From Rhodospirillales bacterium (GTDB lineage Bacteria > Pseudomonadota > Alphaproteobacteria > Reyranellales > Reyranellaceae), in contig JACPOB010000009.1 in NCBI GenBank assembly GCA_016185145.1, positions 1 to 53,205 on the forward strand: a stretch of 53,205 nt of DNA, given 5' to 3'. Below, piece after piece: positions 25,008-33,176 of this stretch. The notes beneath the pieces were generated by a model that ran no database searches, was not told the origin of the DNA, and saw only the letters and a list, made by a program, of their open reading frames with translations. Position 1 is the first letter of the stretch, and each line of letters starts with the position of its first letter. The position numbers were made by a program, and so were the translations under genes.

Positions 25008-26032
25008 AGCGGCGGGCGCTGCTGCTGGGGGCCCTGCTGATGCCGACCGCTGCGCATGCCCGCCCGTCGAAGAGGAAGCCGCCGAAGCAGGCGGTCCCGA
25101 AGTCGGCGGCGACGCCCAAGCCGTTCGGGCCGCAGCCGCTGAAGGAGGGCAAGACCCAGCTCGTCGCCTTCAACGCCTCGGCCTTCCCCTATCGCAGCAT
25201 AGTTCCCGGCAGCAACAAGCCGTTCCTCGACGTGAAGAACGGCAAGCAGCGCGGACACACGAGCCTGCGCGGCGACGTCTACTGGGAACAGCCGACCTAC
25301 AGCGACCGCCGCTCCCTGCTCTATCTGCCGGCGGGCTTCGATCCGCAGCGCCCGGTGCTGATCGCGCTCTATTTCCACGGCCAGGGCGCCACGTTGGAGC
25401 GCGATGTCATGGCGCGCCAGGCCGTGCCGCGGCAGATCGCCGAGTCGGGCCAGAACGTCGCCCTGGTGGCGCCGCAGCTTGCGGTCGACGCCGCCGATTC
25501 CAGCGCCGGCAACTTCTGGAAGCCGGGCCATTTCGCGTCCTATGTCGACGAGGCGGCCGAGCGCCTGATGCGGCTGTACGGCGACCGCGCCGCCGGCCGG
25601 CAGCTCAACCTGGCGCCGGTGGTGATCGTGGCCTACAGCGGCGGCTACCTGTCGGCGGCCTACGCCCTCGACCGCGGCGGCGCCAGCCATCGGGTCAAGG
25701 GCACGATCCTGCTGGATGCGCTCTATGGCGACGAGGACAAGTATGCGGCCTGGATGGCTGCCCGCCGGCGGCAGGCCTTCCTGCTGAGCGCCTACACCGA
25801 TTCCACCAAGGACGAGAATGCGGCCCTGCAAGGCCTGCTCGACAAAAGGCGCGTGGCTTATGCCAGGGCGCTGCCGTCGGCCCTCAATCCCGGCACCGTG
25901 GCTTTCGTGCCGTGCGGCGGGCTCGACATGCATGGCGATTTTGTTACGCGCGCGTGGCGGCCCGATCCCCTGAAAGCCGCACTGGCCATGATTCCCGGTT
26001 ACGCGCTGGTTCGTGATAAGAAGAGCGCATGA
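25004..26032 (+). CDS. Exported alpha/beta hydrolase-like protein
   Basis: A 342-residue protein starting at GTG 25004, which overlaps the preceding gene's TGA by 4 bp (GTGA). The first 19 residues, MKRRALLLGALLMPTAAHA, form a signal peptide, followed by a Pro/Lys-rich linker. The fold shows LIALYFHGQGA (oxyanion region, about 118-128), a nucleophile elbow VAYSGGYLS with Ser212, and a late His in GLDMHGDFV. It should be a periplasmic serine hydrolase; the substrate is unknown. It also overlaps the next gene by ATGA, so translation of this run is coupled. Confidence 0.78.
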   Translation: MKRRALLLGALLMPTAAHARPSKRKPPKQAVPKSAATPKPFGPQPLKEGKTQLVAFNASAFPYRSIVPGSNKPFLDVKNGKQRGHTSLRGDVYWEQPTYSDRRSLLYLPAGFDPQRPVLIALYFHGQGATLERDVMARQAVPRQIAESGQNVALVAPQLAVDAADSSAGNFWKPGHFASYVDEAAERLMRLYGDRAAGRQLNLAPVVIVAYSGGYLSAAYALDRGGASHRVKGTILLDALYGDEDKYAAWMAARRRQAFLLSAYTDSTKDENAALQGLLDKRRVAYARALPSALNPGTVAFVPCGGLDMHGDFVTRAWRPDPLKAALAMIPGYALVRDKKSA

Positions 26033-26577
26033 GCGATCCCCTGCGCCAGGAACTTCTGGACATCTTCGTCGGCCGCGCCACCAGACGCTACGGCTTGAGC
26101 GCGATCAACCAGCTGCAGCACGCGCTGCAGTCCGCGGCCCATGCCGAGGCCGACGACGCGCCGTCCGCCACCGTGCTCGCCTCGCTGCTGCACGACGTCG
26201 GCCATATGATCCATCAGCTCGGCGAGGATCCGGCCTCGCGCGGCGTCGACGACGTGCACGAGGAGCTGGGTGCGAAGTGGCTCGCCGAGCGCTTCGGACC
26301 CGCGGTCAGCGAGCCCGTCCGCCTGCATGTCGCCGCCAAGCGCTATCTCTGCACGGTCGAGTCGGATTACTTCGGCAAGCTCGCGCCCGATTCGGTGCGC
26401 AGCCTGAAGCTGCAGGGTGGGCTGATGTCGGCGGACGAGATCGAGGTCTTCCGCGCCAATCCGCATCATGCCGAGGCCGTCCGCCTGCGCCGCTACGACG
26501 AGGCCGCCAAGGACCCGCGCGCTAAAACGCCGGACTTCGACCACTACCTGCGCCACGTCGCGACCTGCCGCCTCTGA
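26029..26577 (+). CDS. PhnZ-like HD-domain protein, predicted diiron oxygenase
   Basis: A 182-residue HD-domain protein. Candidate metal ligands His31, His55-Asp56, His77, His100 and Asp157 fall with the spacing of the mixed-valent diiron oxygenases PhnZ and TmpB, and AKRYL plus SLKLQGGLMSADEIEVF are also family-like. PhnZ cleaves the C-P bond of 2-amino-1-hydroxyethylphosphonate. The substrate-gating tyrosine appears to be Tyr21, but the acidic residue I remember three positions later in PhnZ is Ser24 here, so another substrate is likely. No phosphonate genes are nearby. An ordinary HD phosphohydrolase is the main alternative. It overlaps the preceding gene by 4 bp and is followed after 2 bp by a dehydratase gene. 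Confidence 0.72.
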   Translation: MSDPLRQELLDIFVGRATRRYGLSAINQLQHALQSAAHAEADDAPSATVLASLLHDVGHMIHQLGEDPASRGVDDVHEELGAKWLAERFGPAVSEPVRLHVAAKRYLCTVESDYFGKLAPDSVRSLKLQGGLMSADEIEVFRANPHHAEAVRLRRYDEAAKDPRAKTPDFDHYLRHVATCRL

Positions 26578-26579
26578 TC

Positions 26580-27503
26580 ATGATCGGACGCAAAGACGTC
26601 GAGGCCGCCTGGGGCCTCATCCGACCGCATGTCCGCCGTACCCCGGTGATCGAACTGCCGGCCGGATCGCTCGGCTTCGGCTCAGTGTCGGCGCTGAAGC
26701 TCGAATCGCTGCAGGTCAGCGGCACATTCAAGGGCCGCGGTGCCTTCCACAAGCTCCTGGCCTCCAAGGTGCCGCCGGCGGGCATCATCGCGGCCTCGGG
26801 CGGCAACCACGGCGTGGCGGCGGCCTATGCCGCGCGGGTGCTTGGCCACAAGGCCGAGATCTTCGTTCCGACCATTTCGTCGCCTGCGAAGGTGGCGCGC
26901 CTCAAGAGCTACGGCGCCATCGTCCACCAGATCGGTGCCGTCTATGCCGAGGCGCGGGCGGCATCGGAGAAGCGCGCGGCCGAAACCGGCGCGCTCATGG
27001 TCCAGGCCTACGAGGATCCCGTGGTGTTCGCCGGCGCCGGCAGCGTCGCGCTGGAATTCGCCGAGCAGGCGACGTTCGACACCCTGCTCGTGGCGGTGGG
27101 CGGCGGCGGCTTGATCGCCGGCTGCGCCGCGGCGATCGGCGAGGGCACGAAGATCGTTGCCGTTGAGACTGAAGGCACGCCGACGCTGCACGAAGCATTG
27201 CGTGCGGGTCGTCCGGTCGATGTGAAGATCTCCGGTATCGCCGCCGACGCGCTTGGTGCGAGCCGCATCGGCGTGCCGAATTTCGAGGTCGCAGCCAAGC
27301 TGGTGCGCGAGTCCGTGCTGGTGAGCGACGACGCCGTGCGCAAGGCACAGCGCGCCCTGTGGGAGGAACTGCATGTGGTCGCCGAGCCCTCCGGCGCGAC
27401 CGGCCTCGCCGCCTTGATGGCCGGCGCCTATCGTCCGGCACCGGGCGAACGCGTGGCCACGCTGATCTGCGGCGCCAACACCGAGCCGGGGTCGGTGGTC
27501 TAG
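26580..27503 (+). CDS. PLP-dependent threonine/serine dehydratase-like protein
   Basis: A 307-residue fold-type II PLP enzyme. Lys51 in SGTFKGRGAF is the Schiff-base lysine, ASGGNHGVAAAYAARVLG (about 71-88) binds the substrate carboxylate, and GGGGLIAGCAAAI (about 173-185) is the phosphate-binding glycine loop. It lacks a C-terminal ACT domain, as catabolic or short dehydratases do, and would deaminate threonine or serine to the 2-oxo acid. It follows the HD-protein gene by 2 bp, and the NUDIX gene follows after 5 bp, forming one transcription unit. Confidence 0.9.
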   Translation: MIGRKDVEAAWGLIRPHVRRTPVIELPAGSLGFGSVSALKLESLQVSGTFKGRGAFHKLLASKVPPAGIIAASGGNHGVAAAYAARVLGHKAEIFVPTISSPAKVARLKSYGAIVHQIGAVYAEARAASEKRAAETGALMVQAYEDPVVFAGAGSVALEFAEQATFDTLLVAVGGGGLIAGCAAAIGEGTKIVAVETEGTPTLHEALRAGRPVDVKISGIAADALGASRIGVPNFEVAAKLVRESVLVSDDAVRKAQRALWEELHVVAEPSGATGLAALMAGAYRPAPGERVATLICGANTEPGSVV

Positions 27504-27508
27504 CCACC

Positions 27509-27958
27509 ATGCGCCGGCGCCTGTCCGCGCGGCTGCTGATCCTCGACCAGGTGGGCCGGGTCCTGCTGTTCCGCTTCGTCTACAAGCGCGGACCGTTGGC
27601 CGGCCAGGATTTCTGGGGCACGCCGGGCGGCGGCGTCGAGGACGGCGAGACGCTGGAGCAGGCGGCCCTGCGCGAGCTGGTCGAGGAAACCGGCTTGCGG
27701 CGCGAGAGCGTCGGTCCGGAGGTTGCCCGCCGCGAAGTCGCGCTGCAGCTGCCCGACGGCGAGCACGTCGTGCAGGACGAGCGCTTCTTCGTGGTCCGCG
27801 TCAGCGACAACGCGCTGTCGAGGGACGACTGGACCGACCTGGAACGCGAGGTCATGGTCGAGCATCGCTGGTGGTCATTGGACGAACTGTCGCGGACCGA
27901 CGCGACGGTGTGGCCCGAGAACCTGCGCGAGATGATTGAAGCCGTGGCGCAGGGTTGA
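27509..27958 (+). CDS. NUDIX hydrolase
   Basis: A 149-residue NUDIX protein. The full Nudix box GGVEDGETLEQAALRELVEETGL (about 40-62; G-x5-E-x7-REUxEE-xGU) is intact, with the metal-binding glutamates in RELVEE. It would hydrolyse a nucleoside diphosphate linked to another group; substrate class cannot be read. The tryptophan-rich WWSLDEL segment near the end is common in MutT-like members. The ATG at 27509 lies 5 bp after the dehydratase stop; a strong promoter overlaps the last codons. Confidence 0.9.
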   Translation: MRRRLSARLLILDQVGRVLLFRFVYKRGPLAGQDFWGTPGGGVEDGETLEQAALRELVEETGLRRESVGPEVARREVALQLPDGEHVVQDERFFVVRVSDNALSRDDWTDLEREVMVEHRWWSLDELSRTDATVWPENLREMIEAVAQG

Positions 27959-27983
27959 CAGTCGAAAGAACTGAAGTTATATT
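27955..27983 (+). promoter_or_regulatory. Near-consensus sigma-70 promoter
   Basis: TTGACA at 27955-27960 and TATATT at 27978-27983 with exactly 17 nt between them: a full consensus -35 and five of six bases of the -10. It overlaps the NUDIX stop codon. Such a match is unusual in this GC-rich sequence. Transcription would begin near 27990, about 400 bp before the next coding frame. Confidence 0.65.
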
Positions 27984-28386
27984 AATCGTCCCGCTTGCCC
28001 GCAGGCGGCGTCGCTCTATGCATCGTTCATCCGAAATCCATCGCGTACGGCAGGCGCCGTGCCGGCTTTTCCTGTGTTCGAAAACCAATTGCGAAACTTG
28101 CATAACTGTCCGAATTCGCCCGGGAGCCCATTGGTAGTAGGTCGGCTTCCGAGGCAACGCTACGACCTCTGTCGGAAACGTCGGGAATACCGGAAACTCC
28201 TTGGCGATGACGGCATTGCATGCACTTGGCCCTCGTCGCGCCGCGACGAGGAATGCTTATTGTCGTTTCTGTCGCTGTTCAGGCGACAGCACTCGGCCGC
28301 CGCGCCTTGGCGACCGTCGGTGTGGCGCGCGCCGCAGTGGCTGTGATTATCGGCTATGCGCCGGTTCATGATAAGCCTGACGCGCC
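27984..28386 (+). other. Gene-free stretch behind a strong promoter; candidate small RNA
   Basis: No frame here looks protein-like; the short ATG-initiated frames lack SDs and composition bias. The sequence is AT-richer than its surroundings up to about 28230. Hairpins follow: CCTCGTCG (28231-28238) with CGACGAGG (28244-28251), then AATGCTTATTGTCGTTT, and CTGTCGC with GCGACAG at 28269-28290. A transcript of about 260 nt from the promoter at 27955 to the first hairpin is possible; a long 5' leader of the acyltransferase gene is the alternative. I could not match it to 6S, tmRNA, RNase P or SRP RNA. Confidence 0.3.
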
Positions 28387-29504
28387 ATGCGGCTCGCATT
28401 CGTCGACAACATCCGTTGGACCATGATCCTTCTGGTGTTGAGCATGCACGCCAGCGACACCTACAGCCCGTTCGGCAGTTGGTACTACACCGATCGCGGC
28501 GAGCCCGGCTTCGGCACCGTCCTCGCTTTCGGCCTTTACCAGACCTTCCTGCAGGCCTTCTTCATGGCCCTGCTCTTTTTCATCGCGGGCTACTTCGCGG
28601 CGCCGGCCTTCGATCGAAAAGGGCTGGTGCGCTTCAGTCGTGACCGTCTCCTGCGGCTGGGCGTACCGACGCTTCTCTACATGCTCGTGATCGGTCCGCT
28701 CACGCAGTATTTCCTGTCGAGGACGTGGGGCACCGGCGGCTTCGCCCATCAATGGCTCATCCATCTTCGCGATGGCGAATGGCTGTCCGAGACCGGACCG
28801 ATGTGGTTCTGCGCTTTCCTTCTCGCCCTGTCGCTGGCCTACGCCCTCTTGCGTCAGGCCTGGCCGGAGCTGACCCGACGACAGTCGGCCGGCCGGACGG
28901 CTGGGCTATCTCCTGCTTCGTCGCCGGCATGGCGTTGGCGACATTCCTGGTGCGCATCGCCGTGCCCGAGACCGTCTCGATCCTCAACATGCACCCTGGT
29001 GATTTTCCGCAGTACATCCTGATGTTTGCCGCCGGCGTCCTCGCCTATCGCGGGCGTTGGCTCGACCGGGTGCCGCGCCGCCTTGCGTCGCGTTGGGCTG
29101 CCGGCGCTTTGCTGCTGTCGCTGCCGCTGCTCGTCCTGCTGGTCGTCGCGGGCGGCGCGCTGGACCACGACACGGCGCGATACAGCGGCGGCTTCAACCT
29201 CGTCAGCGCCGGCAAGTCCTTCTGGGAAGCTTTGGTGTGCATCGGCATGAGCTTCGCGATCGTCGCCCTCTATCGCCGATATTTCGACCGGCAGGGGCGG
29301 TCGGCGAAGTTCCTTTCGGACAATGCCTTCGCCGTCTACCTGTTTCACCCGCCGGTGATCATCGCGCTCGCCGTCGCGCTTCACTCGGTCGCCGCGCCGG
29401 CGCTCGTCAAGGCCGCGCTGCTGACGGTGGCGGCGGCCATCGTGACCTTCTCGCTGTCCGCCCTGGTGTTCCGACGGCTTCCCGGCCTCGGCCGGATTCT
29501 CTAG
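28387..29504 (+). pseudogene. Acyltransferase-3-family membrane protein, frameshifted
   Basis: The first frame (from ATG 28387) encodes MRLAFVDNIRWTMILLVLSMHASDTY, the typical acyltransferase-3 opening with the catalytic-type His, and several TM helices to ALLRQAWPELTRRQS. At about 28885 (in CAGTCGGCCGGCCGGACGG) the coding frame changes to GRPDGWAISCFVAGMALATF and continues through more TM helices to the stop at 29504 (RRLPGLGRIL). Joined length is about 372 residues, normal for OafA/OpgC-like O-acyltransferases that modify surface glycans from the membrane. One indel explains the break. It is either a young pseudogene or an error. No clear SD precedes the ATG. Confidence 0.75.
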
Positions 29505-29521
29505 GTCATGCGCAGGCGGCG

Positions 29522-30073
29522 CTAACGCGTGACGCTGGTCACCACGGCGCGGTTGGCCCGGTTGCCGTCGCTGTAGTCGTAGCGGATGGCGAACTTGTCG
29601 GCCGGCGAAATCCACCAGCGCGACACCGAACGTTGTCCGGCGGGTCCTTGCTCCTGCATCTCGATCAGGAACGTGTCGATCATGGCGTCGCCGGGGCCCG
29701 TGCGCTTCTCGGCGCGCACCACGCTCAGGATGTAGTGCCAGGTCTTGCCGCCGGTGCTGAAGTCGGCCTCGATCTTCTTGCCGACGGCGAGCGGCCACAG
29801 CCGTTCCGGCCGGAGCGCGTTGATGTAGGCGGTGGTATCGCTGCCGTCGGGCGAGGGGTTGTCGAACAGCAGCGCGCGCAGCCTGTAGGGCTTCCCGCCC
29901 ACGATCTCCATGGTGCAGTCCACGCCGTCGCGGCCCTTGGCCACCACCTTGGTGCCGCTGTCGTAGGTGAAGGTCGTGCCCGGGTCGGGGCAGGTGAAGT
30001 CCATGGTCTGGGCATTGGCCGCGGCCGAGGAGACAAGGGCGGCTGCGAGAGCCGCGGCGAAGCGCATCGTCAT
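29522..30073 (-). CDS. Small exported protein of unknown function
   Basis: A 183-residue protein with a signal peptide MTMRFAAALAAALVSSAAANAQ. The mature part begins MDFTCPDPGTTFTYDSG and has two cysteines that could pair (FTCP and DCTM), with alternating strands suggesting a beta-rich fold (WHYILSVVRAEKR, RWWISPADKFAIRYDYSD). I recognise no family. An ATG at 30073 and a second at 30067 are both possible. It is the last gene of the minus-strand operon, 26 bp after the peptide-type binding protein, so it may be a periplasmic accessory. Confidence 0.7.
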   Translation of the reverse strand: MTMRFAAALAAALVSSAAANAQTMDFTCPDPGTTFTYDSGTKVVAKGRDGVDCTMEIVGGKPYRLRALLFDNPSPDGSDTTAYINALRPERLWPLAVGKKIEADFSTGGKTWHYILSVVRAEKRTGPGDAMIDTFLIEMQEQGPAGQRSVSRWWISPADKFAIRYDYSDGNRANRAVVTSVTR

Positions 30074-30099
30074 TCGGCCGGCATCATAGCCAACCTCCC

Positions 30100-31707
30100 C
30101 TAGCTTGCCAGCCAGACATCGTGCCAGCTCGCAGCCAGGAAGTTGGGATCGTTGGAATGGTTCTGTACCCGCGTGCTGGCGAGGGTGATCGACTCCAGCT
30201 CGACCAATGGCAGGAGCGGGGCCTCGACCGTGGCGAGCTTCTGGAACTCGACGACCAGCGCCTTGCGTTCGGCGGGATCGGTCTCGGTCTTGATCCTCTC
30301 GACCAGGGCATCGACCTCGTCGGTATGGAAGCCCGAGGCGTTGCAGAAAGGCATGCCCTTCCTGATACCGGCCGAGGTGAAGTACTGCGTGGTCGCCGGC
30401 ACCGGCTCCGACGGATTGGCCTGGTTGGAGATCGCCAGGTCGAAGTCGTAGTCGGTGTAGATGCGCTTGAGCGAGGTCGATCGGTCGGGGACGGTGAGGT
30501 TGACGTCCACGCCGATATCCTCGAGCCCCTGCTCGACGATGGCGCCGATCTTGCCGTTCTCGGGAAACCAGCCGGCGGCCACCAGGTCCAGCGTGAAACG
30601 TTTGCCGCGAGTCTTCTTGGGATAGCCCGCCGCGTCGAGCAGGGCTGCCGCCTTCTTGGGGTCGAAGGCGGTGCTGAAGGTGTCGGGCGTGAAGAAGGTG
30701 CTGTTGGGCGAGTAGATCGGGCTCGTGCCCGGCCGCGCATGGCCGTAGTAGACGGTCTTGGCGATCAAGGTGCGGTCGACCGCGAAGAACATCGCCTGCC
30801 GTACCTCGCGCTTGGCGAAGATCGGGTTGCGCATGTTGCACTCCAGCGTGGTCGACCACACGGCCTCCTCGTACCCCTTGGTCGTGGCGACGAACCTGGT
30901 CGTCGCGGTGAGCCGCCTGAGCTCGGCCGGCGGCACCGGATTGAGCACGCCGATATGGATCTCACCGGCTTCCAGGGCGGCGGTACGGCCAGCCGGATCG
31001 CGCACGTAGCGGATGATCAGCCGGTCGAGGTAGGGCGTGTCGCGGCGCCAGTAGCTCTCGTTTCTGACGAACTCGATGTGGTCGCCGCGCGCCCACTCCT
31101 TGAACTTCCACGGGCCGGTGCCGATCGGCGCATTGTTGGCCGGATTGGTGAGCGGATCGCCGCCGGCATAGACGTGCTTGGGCACGATGTAGTTCGCCGG
31201 ACCGGACAGCAGCGAGGCGAAGAAGAATTCCGGCACGGGCTTGTTGAAGCTCACCACGACAGTGTCGGCGTCGGGCGCGGCGACGTCTGCGAGGTCTGTC
31301 AGCGTCGCGGCGGCGGCATGCTTCTTCCAGATCTCGTCGATCGAATAGACGACGTCATCCGCAGTCATGTTCTTGCCGTCGTGGAACGTCACGCCCTTGC
31401 GGACCTTGACGGTGTAGGACTTGAAGTCGGCAGCGGGCTTCCACGCCTCGGCGAGTTCGCCTTGGAACTCGCCGTCCATGCGGCGGCTGGCCAGGCGCTC
31501 GAGGATCTTGGACGAGGAGAAGGTGGGCGACGGGCCGCCACCCGACGGGACGTAGCAGGCCTGCGGCTCGCCGCCGCCCCAGGTCGCGACCAGCGTGCCG
31601 CCGCGCCTCGGCGTCTCCTGGGCAAGTGCGGCCTTGCCGACGAGGCCGGCCGTCAGGAGGCCGGCCCCGAACGCGCGACGCGAAACACCGGTCACCGTGC
31701 TTGCCAT
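30100..31707 (-). CDS. Family-5 (peptide/opine-type) ABC substrate-binding protein
   Basis: A 535-residue periplasmic binding protein. The twin-arginine-like signal is SRRAFGAGLLTAGLVGKAALAQ. Diagnostic features: the SBP-5 motif KSYTVKVRKGVTFHDGKNMTADDVVYSI, then PIGTGPWKFKEWARGDHIEFVRNESYW and RQAMFFAVDRTLIAKTVYYG. It would capture an oligopeptide or related compound. It is encoded at the 3' end of the ligase/oxidoreductase operon, and no permease genes follow in this direction; the nearest are dppBCDF on the other strand, behind a second binding protein of identical length at 35767. The two proteins are clearly paralogous. Confidence 0.92.
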   Translation of the reverse strand: MASTVTGVSRRAFGAGLLTAGLVGKAALAQETPRRGGTLVATWGGGEPQACYVPSGGGPSPTFSSSKILERLASRRMDGEFQGELAEAWKPAADFKSYTVKVRKGVTFHDGKNMTADDVVYSIDEIWKKHAAAATLTDLADVAAPDADTVVVSFNKPVPEFFFASLLSGPANYIVPKHVYAGGDPLTNPANNAPIGTGPWKFKEWARGDHIEFVRNESYWRRDTPYLDRLIIRYVRDPAGRTAALEAGEIHIGVLNPVPPAELRRLTATTRFVATTKGYEEAVWSTTLECNMRNPIFAKREVRQAMFFAVDRTLIAKTVYYGHARPGTSPIYSPNSTFFTPDTFSTAFDPKKAAALLDAAGYPKKTRGKRFTLDLVAAGWFPENGKIGAIVEQGLEDIGVDVNLTVPDRSTSLKRIYTDYDFDLAISNQANPSEPVPATTQYFTSAGIRKGMPFCNASGFHTDEVDALVERIKTETDPAERKALVVEFQKLATVEAPLLPLVELESITLASTRVQNHSNDPNFLAASWHDVWLAS

Positions 31708-31737
31708 GGCCCGGATTAAAGGCCCAGGGCTGTGGCT

Positions 31738-32166
31738 TTATGCGGGCAGCGTCGAATAGGTCGCGCGGCCGACCGCCAAAAGGGCCTTCTGCTCGTTGAA
31801 CACGTCGACATCGACCACGCCCACGCTCTTGCCGGCGCGGCGCACCTTCGCGGTGATTATGAGCCCGGTCTTGATGGCGGGCCGGAGATAATCGACACGG
31901 AAATTGATGGTCGGCAGGCCGCGGCGCAGCGCCATGATCAGCGCATAGTCGCCGACCGTGTCGATGATCGCCGCCAGCGGGCCGCCGTGCCACTGGCCGG
32001 TGCCCTTGCCGCGCTCGAACTCCGGCCGCATGGCGCAGCTCATGGTGATCTGCTCGTTGGCCGGATCGGTTTCGGTGACCTTCAGGCCGAGGAAGGCGAT
32101 GAAGGGCGAGTTGTCGAGCATCTGCTGCAGCTCGTCCTTGGTCAGGGGAACGACCTTGTCGCTCAT
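31738..32166 (-). CDS. PaaI-like acyl-CoA thioesterase
   Basis: A 142-residue hotdog-fold protein. GTGQWHGGPLAAIIDTVGDYA holds the HGG region of PaaI/YdiI-type thioesterases, and INFRVDYLRPAIKTG and KSVGVVDVDVFNEQK form the following strands. It would release CoA from an acyl-CoA, possibly as a proofreading or end step for the ligase encoded two genes upstream. The ATG at 32166 overlaps the stop of the oxidoreductase (ATGA). Confidence 0.88.
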   Translation of the reverse strand: MSDKVVPLTKDELQQMLDNSPFIAFLGLKVTETDPANEQITMSCAMRPEFERGKGTGQWHGGPLAAIIDTVGDYALIMALRRGLPTINFRVDYLRPAIKTGLIITAKVRRAGKSVGVVDVDVFNEQKALLAVGRATYSTLPA

Positions 32167-33176
32167 GGCGCCACCACGACCTTGCCGAACACCTCGCGGT
32201 CCTCGATGACGCGCAACGCCTCCCGGGCTTCCGTCAGAGGGAAGACCTTGTCGATCAGCACTTTCAGCTTGCCGGCCTGCACCAGCCTCAAAAGCTCCTC
32301 GATGTCCGAGCGCATCCAGCCGTTGGAACCCAGCACCTTCAACTCGAAGGTCCAGATGAAGCGGATGTCCTCCTTGGGATCGAAGCCAGCGGTGGCGCCG
32401 CAGGTCAGCAGGCGGCCGCCGACCTTCAGCACCTTCAGCGACTTCACCCAGGTATCGCCGCCGGTGTAGTTCACCACCACGTCGATGCCGCGGTCGGTGC
32501 CGGCGCCGCGCCGCGTCGGCTTGCCGTAGAGCTCGTAGACCTCCTTCTGGAAGTCGTGCGTGATGTAGTTGATGGTCTTGTCGGCGCCGAGCTCCATCAG
32601 GCGCTTGGCCTTGGCGTCGGTGCCGGCGCAGGCGACGACCTCGGCGCCGGCGAGCTTGGCGAGCTGCAGGCAGCACACGCCGACGCCGCCCGAGGCGCCC
32701 AGGATCAGCACCCTCTCGCCCTTCGCGACATGGCCGTTGGTGGTCATCATGCGCAGCGCCGTGCCGTAGGCCACGGGCAGCGCCGCGGCATCGGCGAAGC
32801 TCACGCCGTCGGGGATCCTGACGAGCTGGTGCGCCCGCGCCTTGCAGAGCTCGGCCAGGCCGCCATGCACCGTCTCGCCCATCAGCCCGCCTTCGACGCG
32901 GTTGATGGGGTCGACCAGCACGCGGTCGCCCTTCTTCCAGCCGGTGACGCCGGGGCCGACCTCGGCGATCTCGCCCGCGACATCGAGGCCCATGATGGCC
33001 GGCATCGGCACCTTGATGCCGGGCATGCCGCGGCGGGTGAAGACGTCGTGGTAGTTCAGCGAGGAGGCCTTGACCGCCACGATCACGTCGCCCTCGCCGG
33101 GCGTGGGATCGGGGAAGCCGGTCTCGAAGACGAGGCGGTCAGGCCCGCCATGCTCGCGGACGACGGCGGCTTTCAT
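32163..33176 (-). CDS. MDR-family NAD(P)-dependent oxidoreductase
   Basis: A 337-residue medium-chain dehydrogenase/reductase. The N-terminal GroES-like domain has KASSLNYHDVFTRRG and GLDVAGEIAEVGPGV in place of the zinc-binding GHE motif, and the nucleotide-binding domain has ILGASGGVGVCCLQLAKLAGA. This resembles the quinone-oxidoreductase/enoyl-reductase branch and probably needs no catalytic zinc. In context it could reduce an unsaturated acyl-CoA or ketone intermediate. Its stop overlaps the thioesterase start, and its own start overlaps the ligase stop, both as ATGA. Confidence 0.88.
   Translation of the reverse strand: MKAAVVREHGGPDRLVFETGFPDPTPGEGDVIVAVKASSLNYHDVFTRRGMPGIKVPMPAIMGLDVAGEIAEVGPGVTGWKKGDRVLVDPINRVEGGLMGETVHGGLAELCKARAHQLVRIPDGVSFADAAALPVAYGTALRMMTTNGHVAKGERVLILGASGGVGVCCLQLAKLAGAEVVACAGTDAKAKRLMELGADKTINYITHDFQKEVYELYGKPTRRGAGTDRGIDVVVNYTGGDTWVKSLKVLKVGGRLLTCGATAGFDPKEDIRFIWTFELKVLGSNGWMRSDIEELLRLVQAGKLKVLIDKVFPLTEAREALRVIEDREVFGKVVVAP

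Noticed and set aside
22592..26032. A natural 1146-residue methyltransferase-hydrolase fusion
   Set aside because: The join contains a nonsense stretch and an internal signal peptide, while another frame gives the proper C-terminus.
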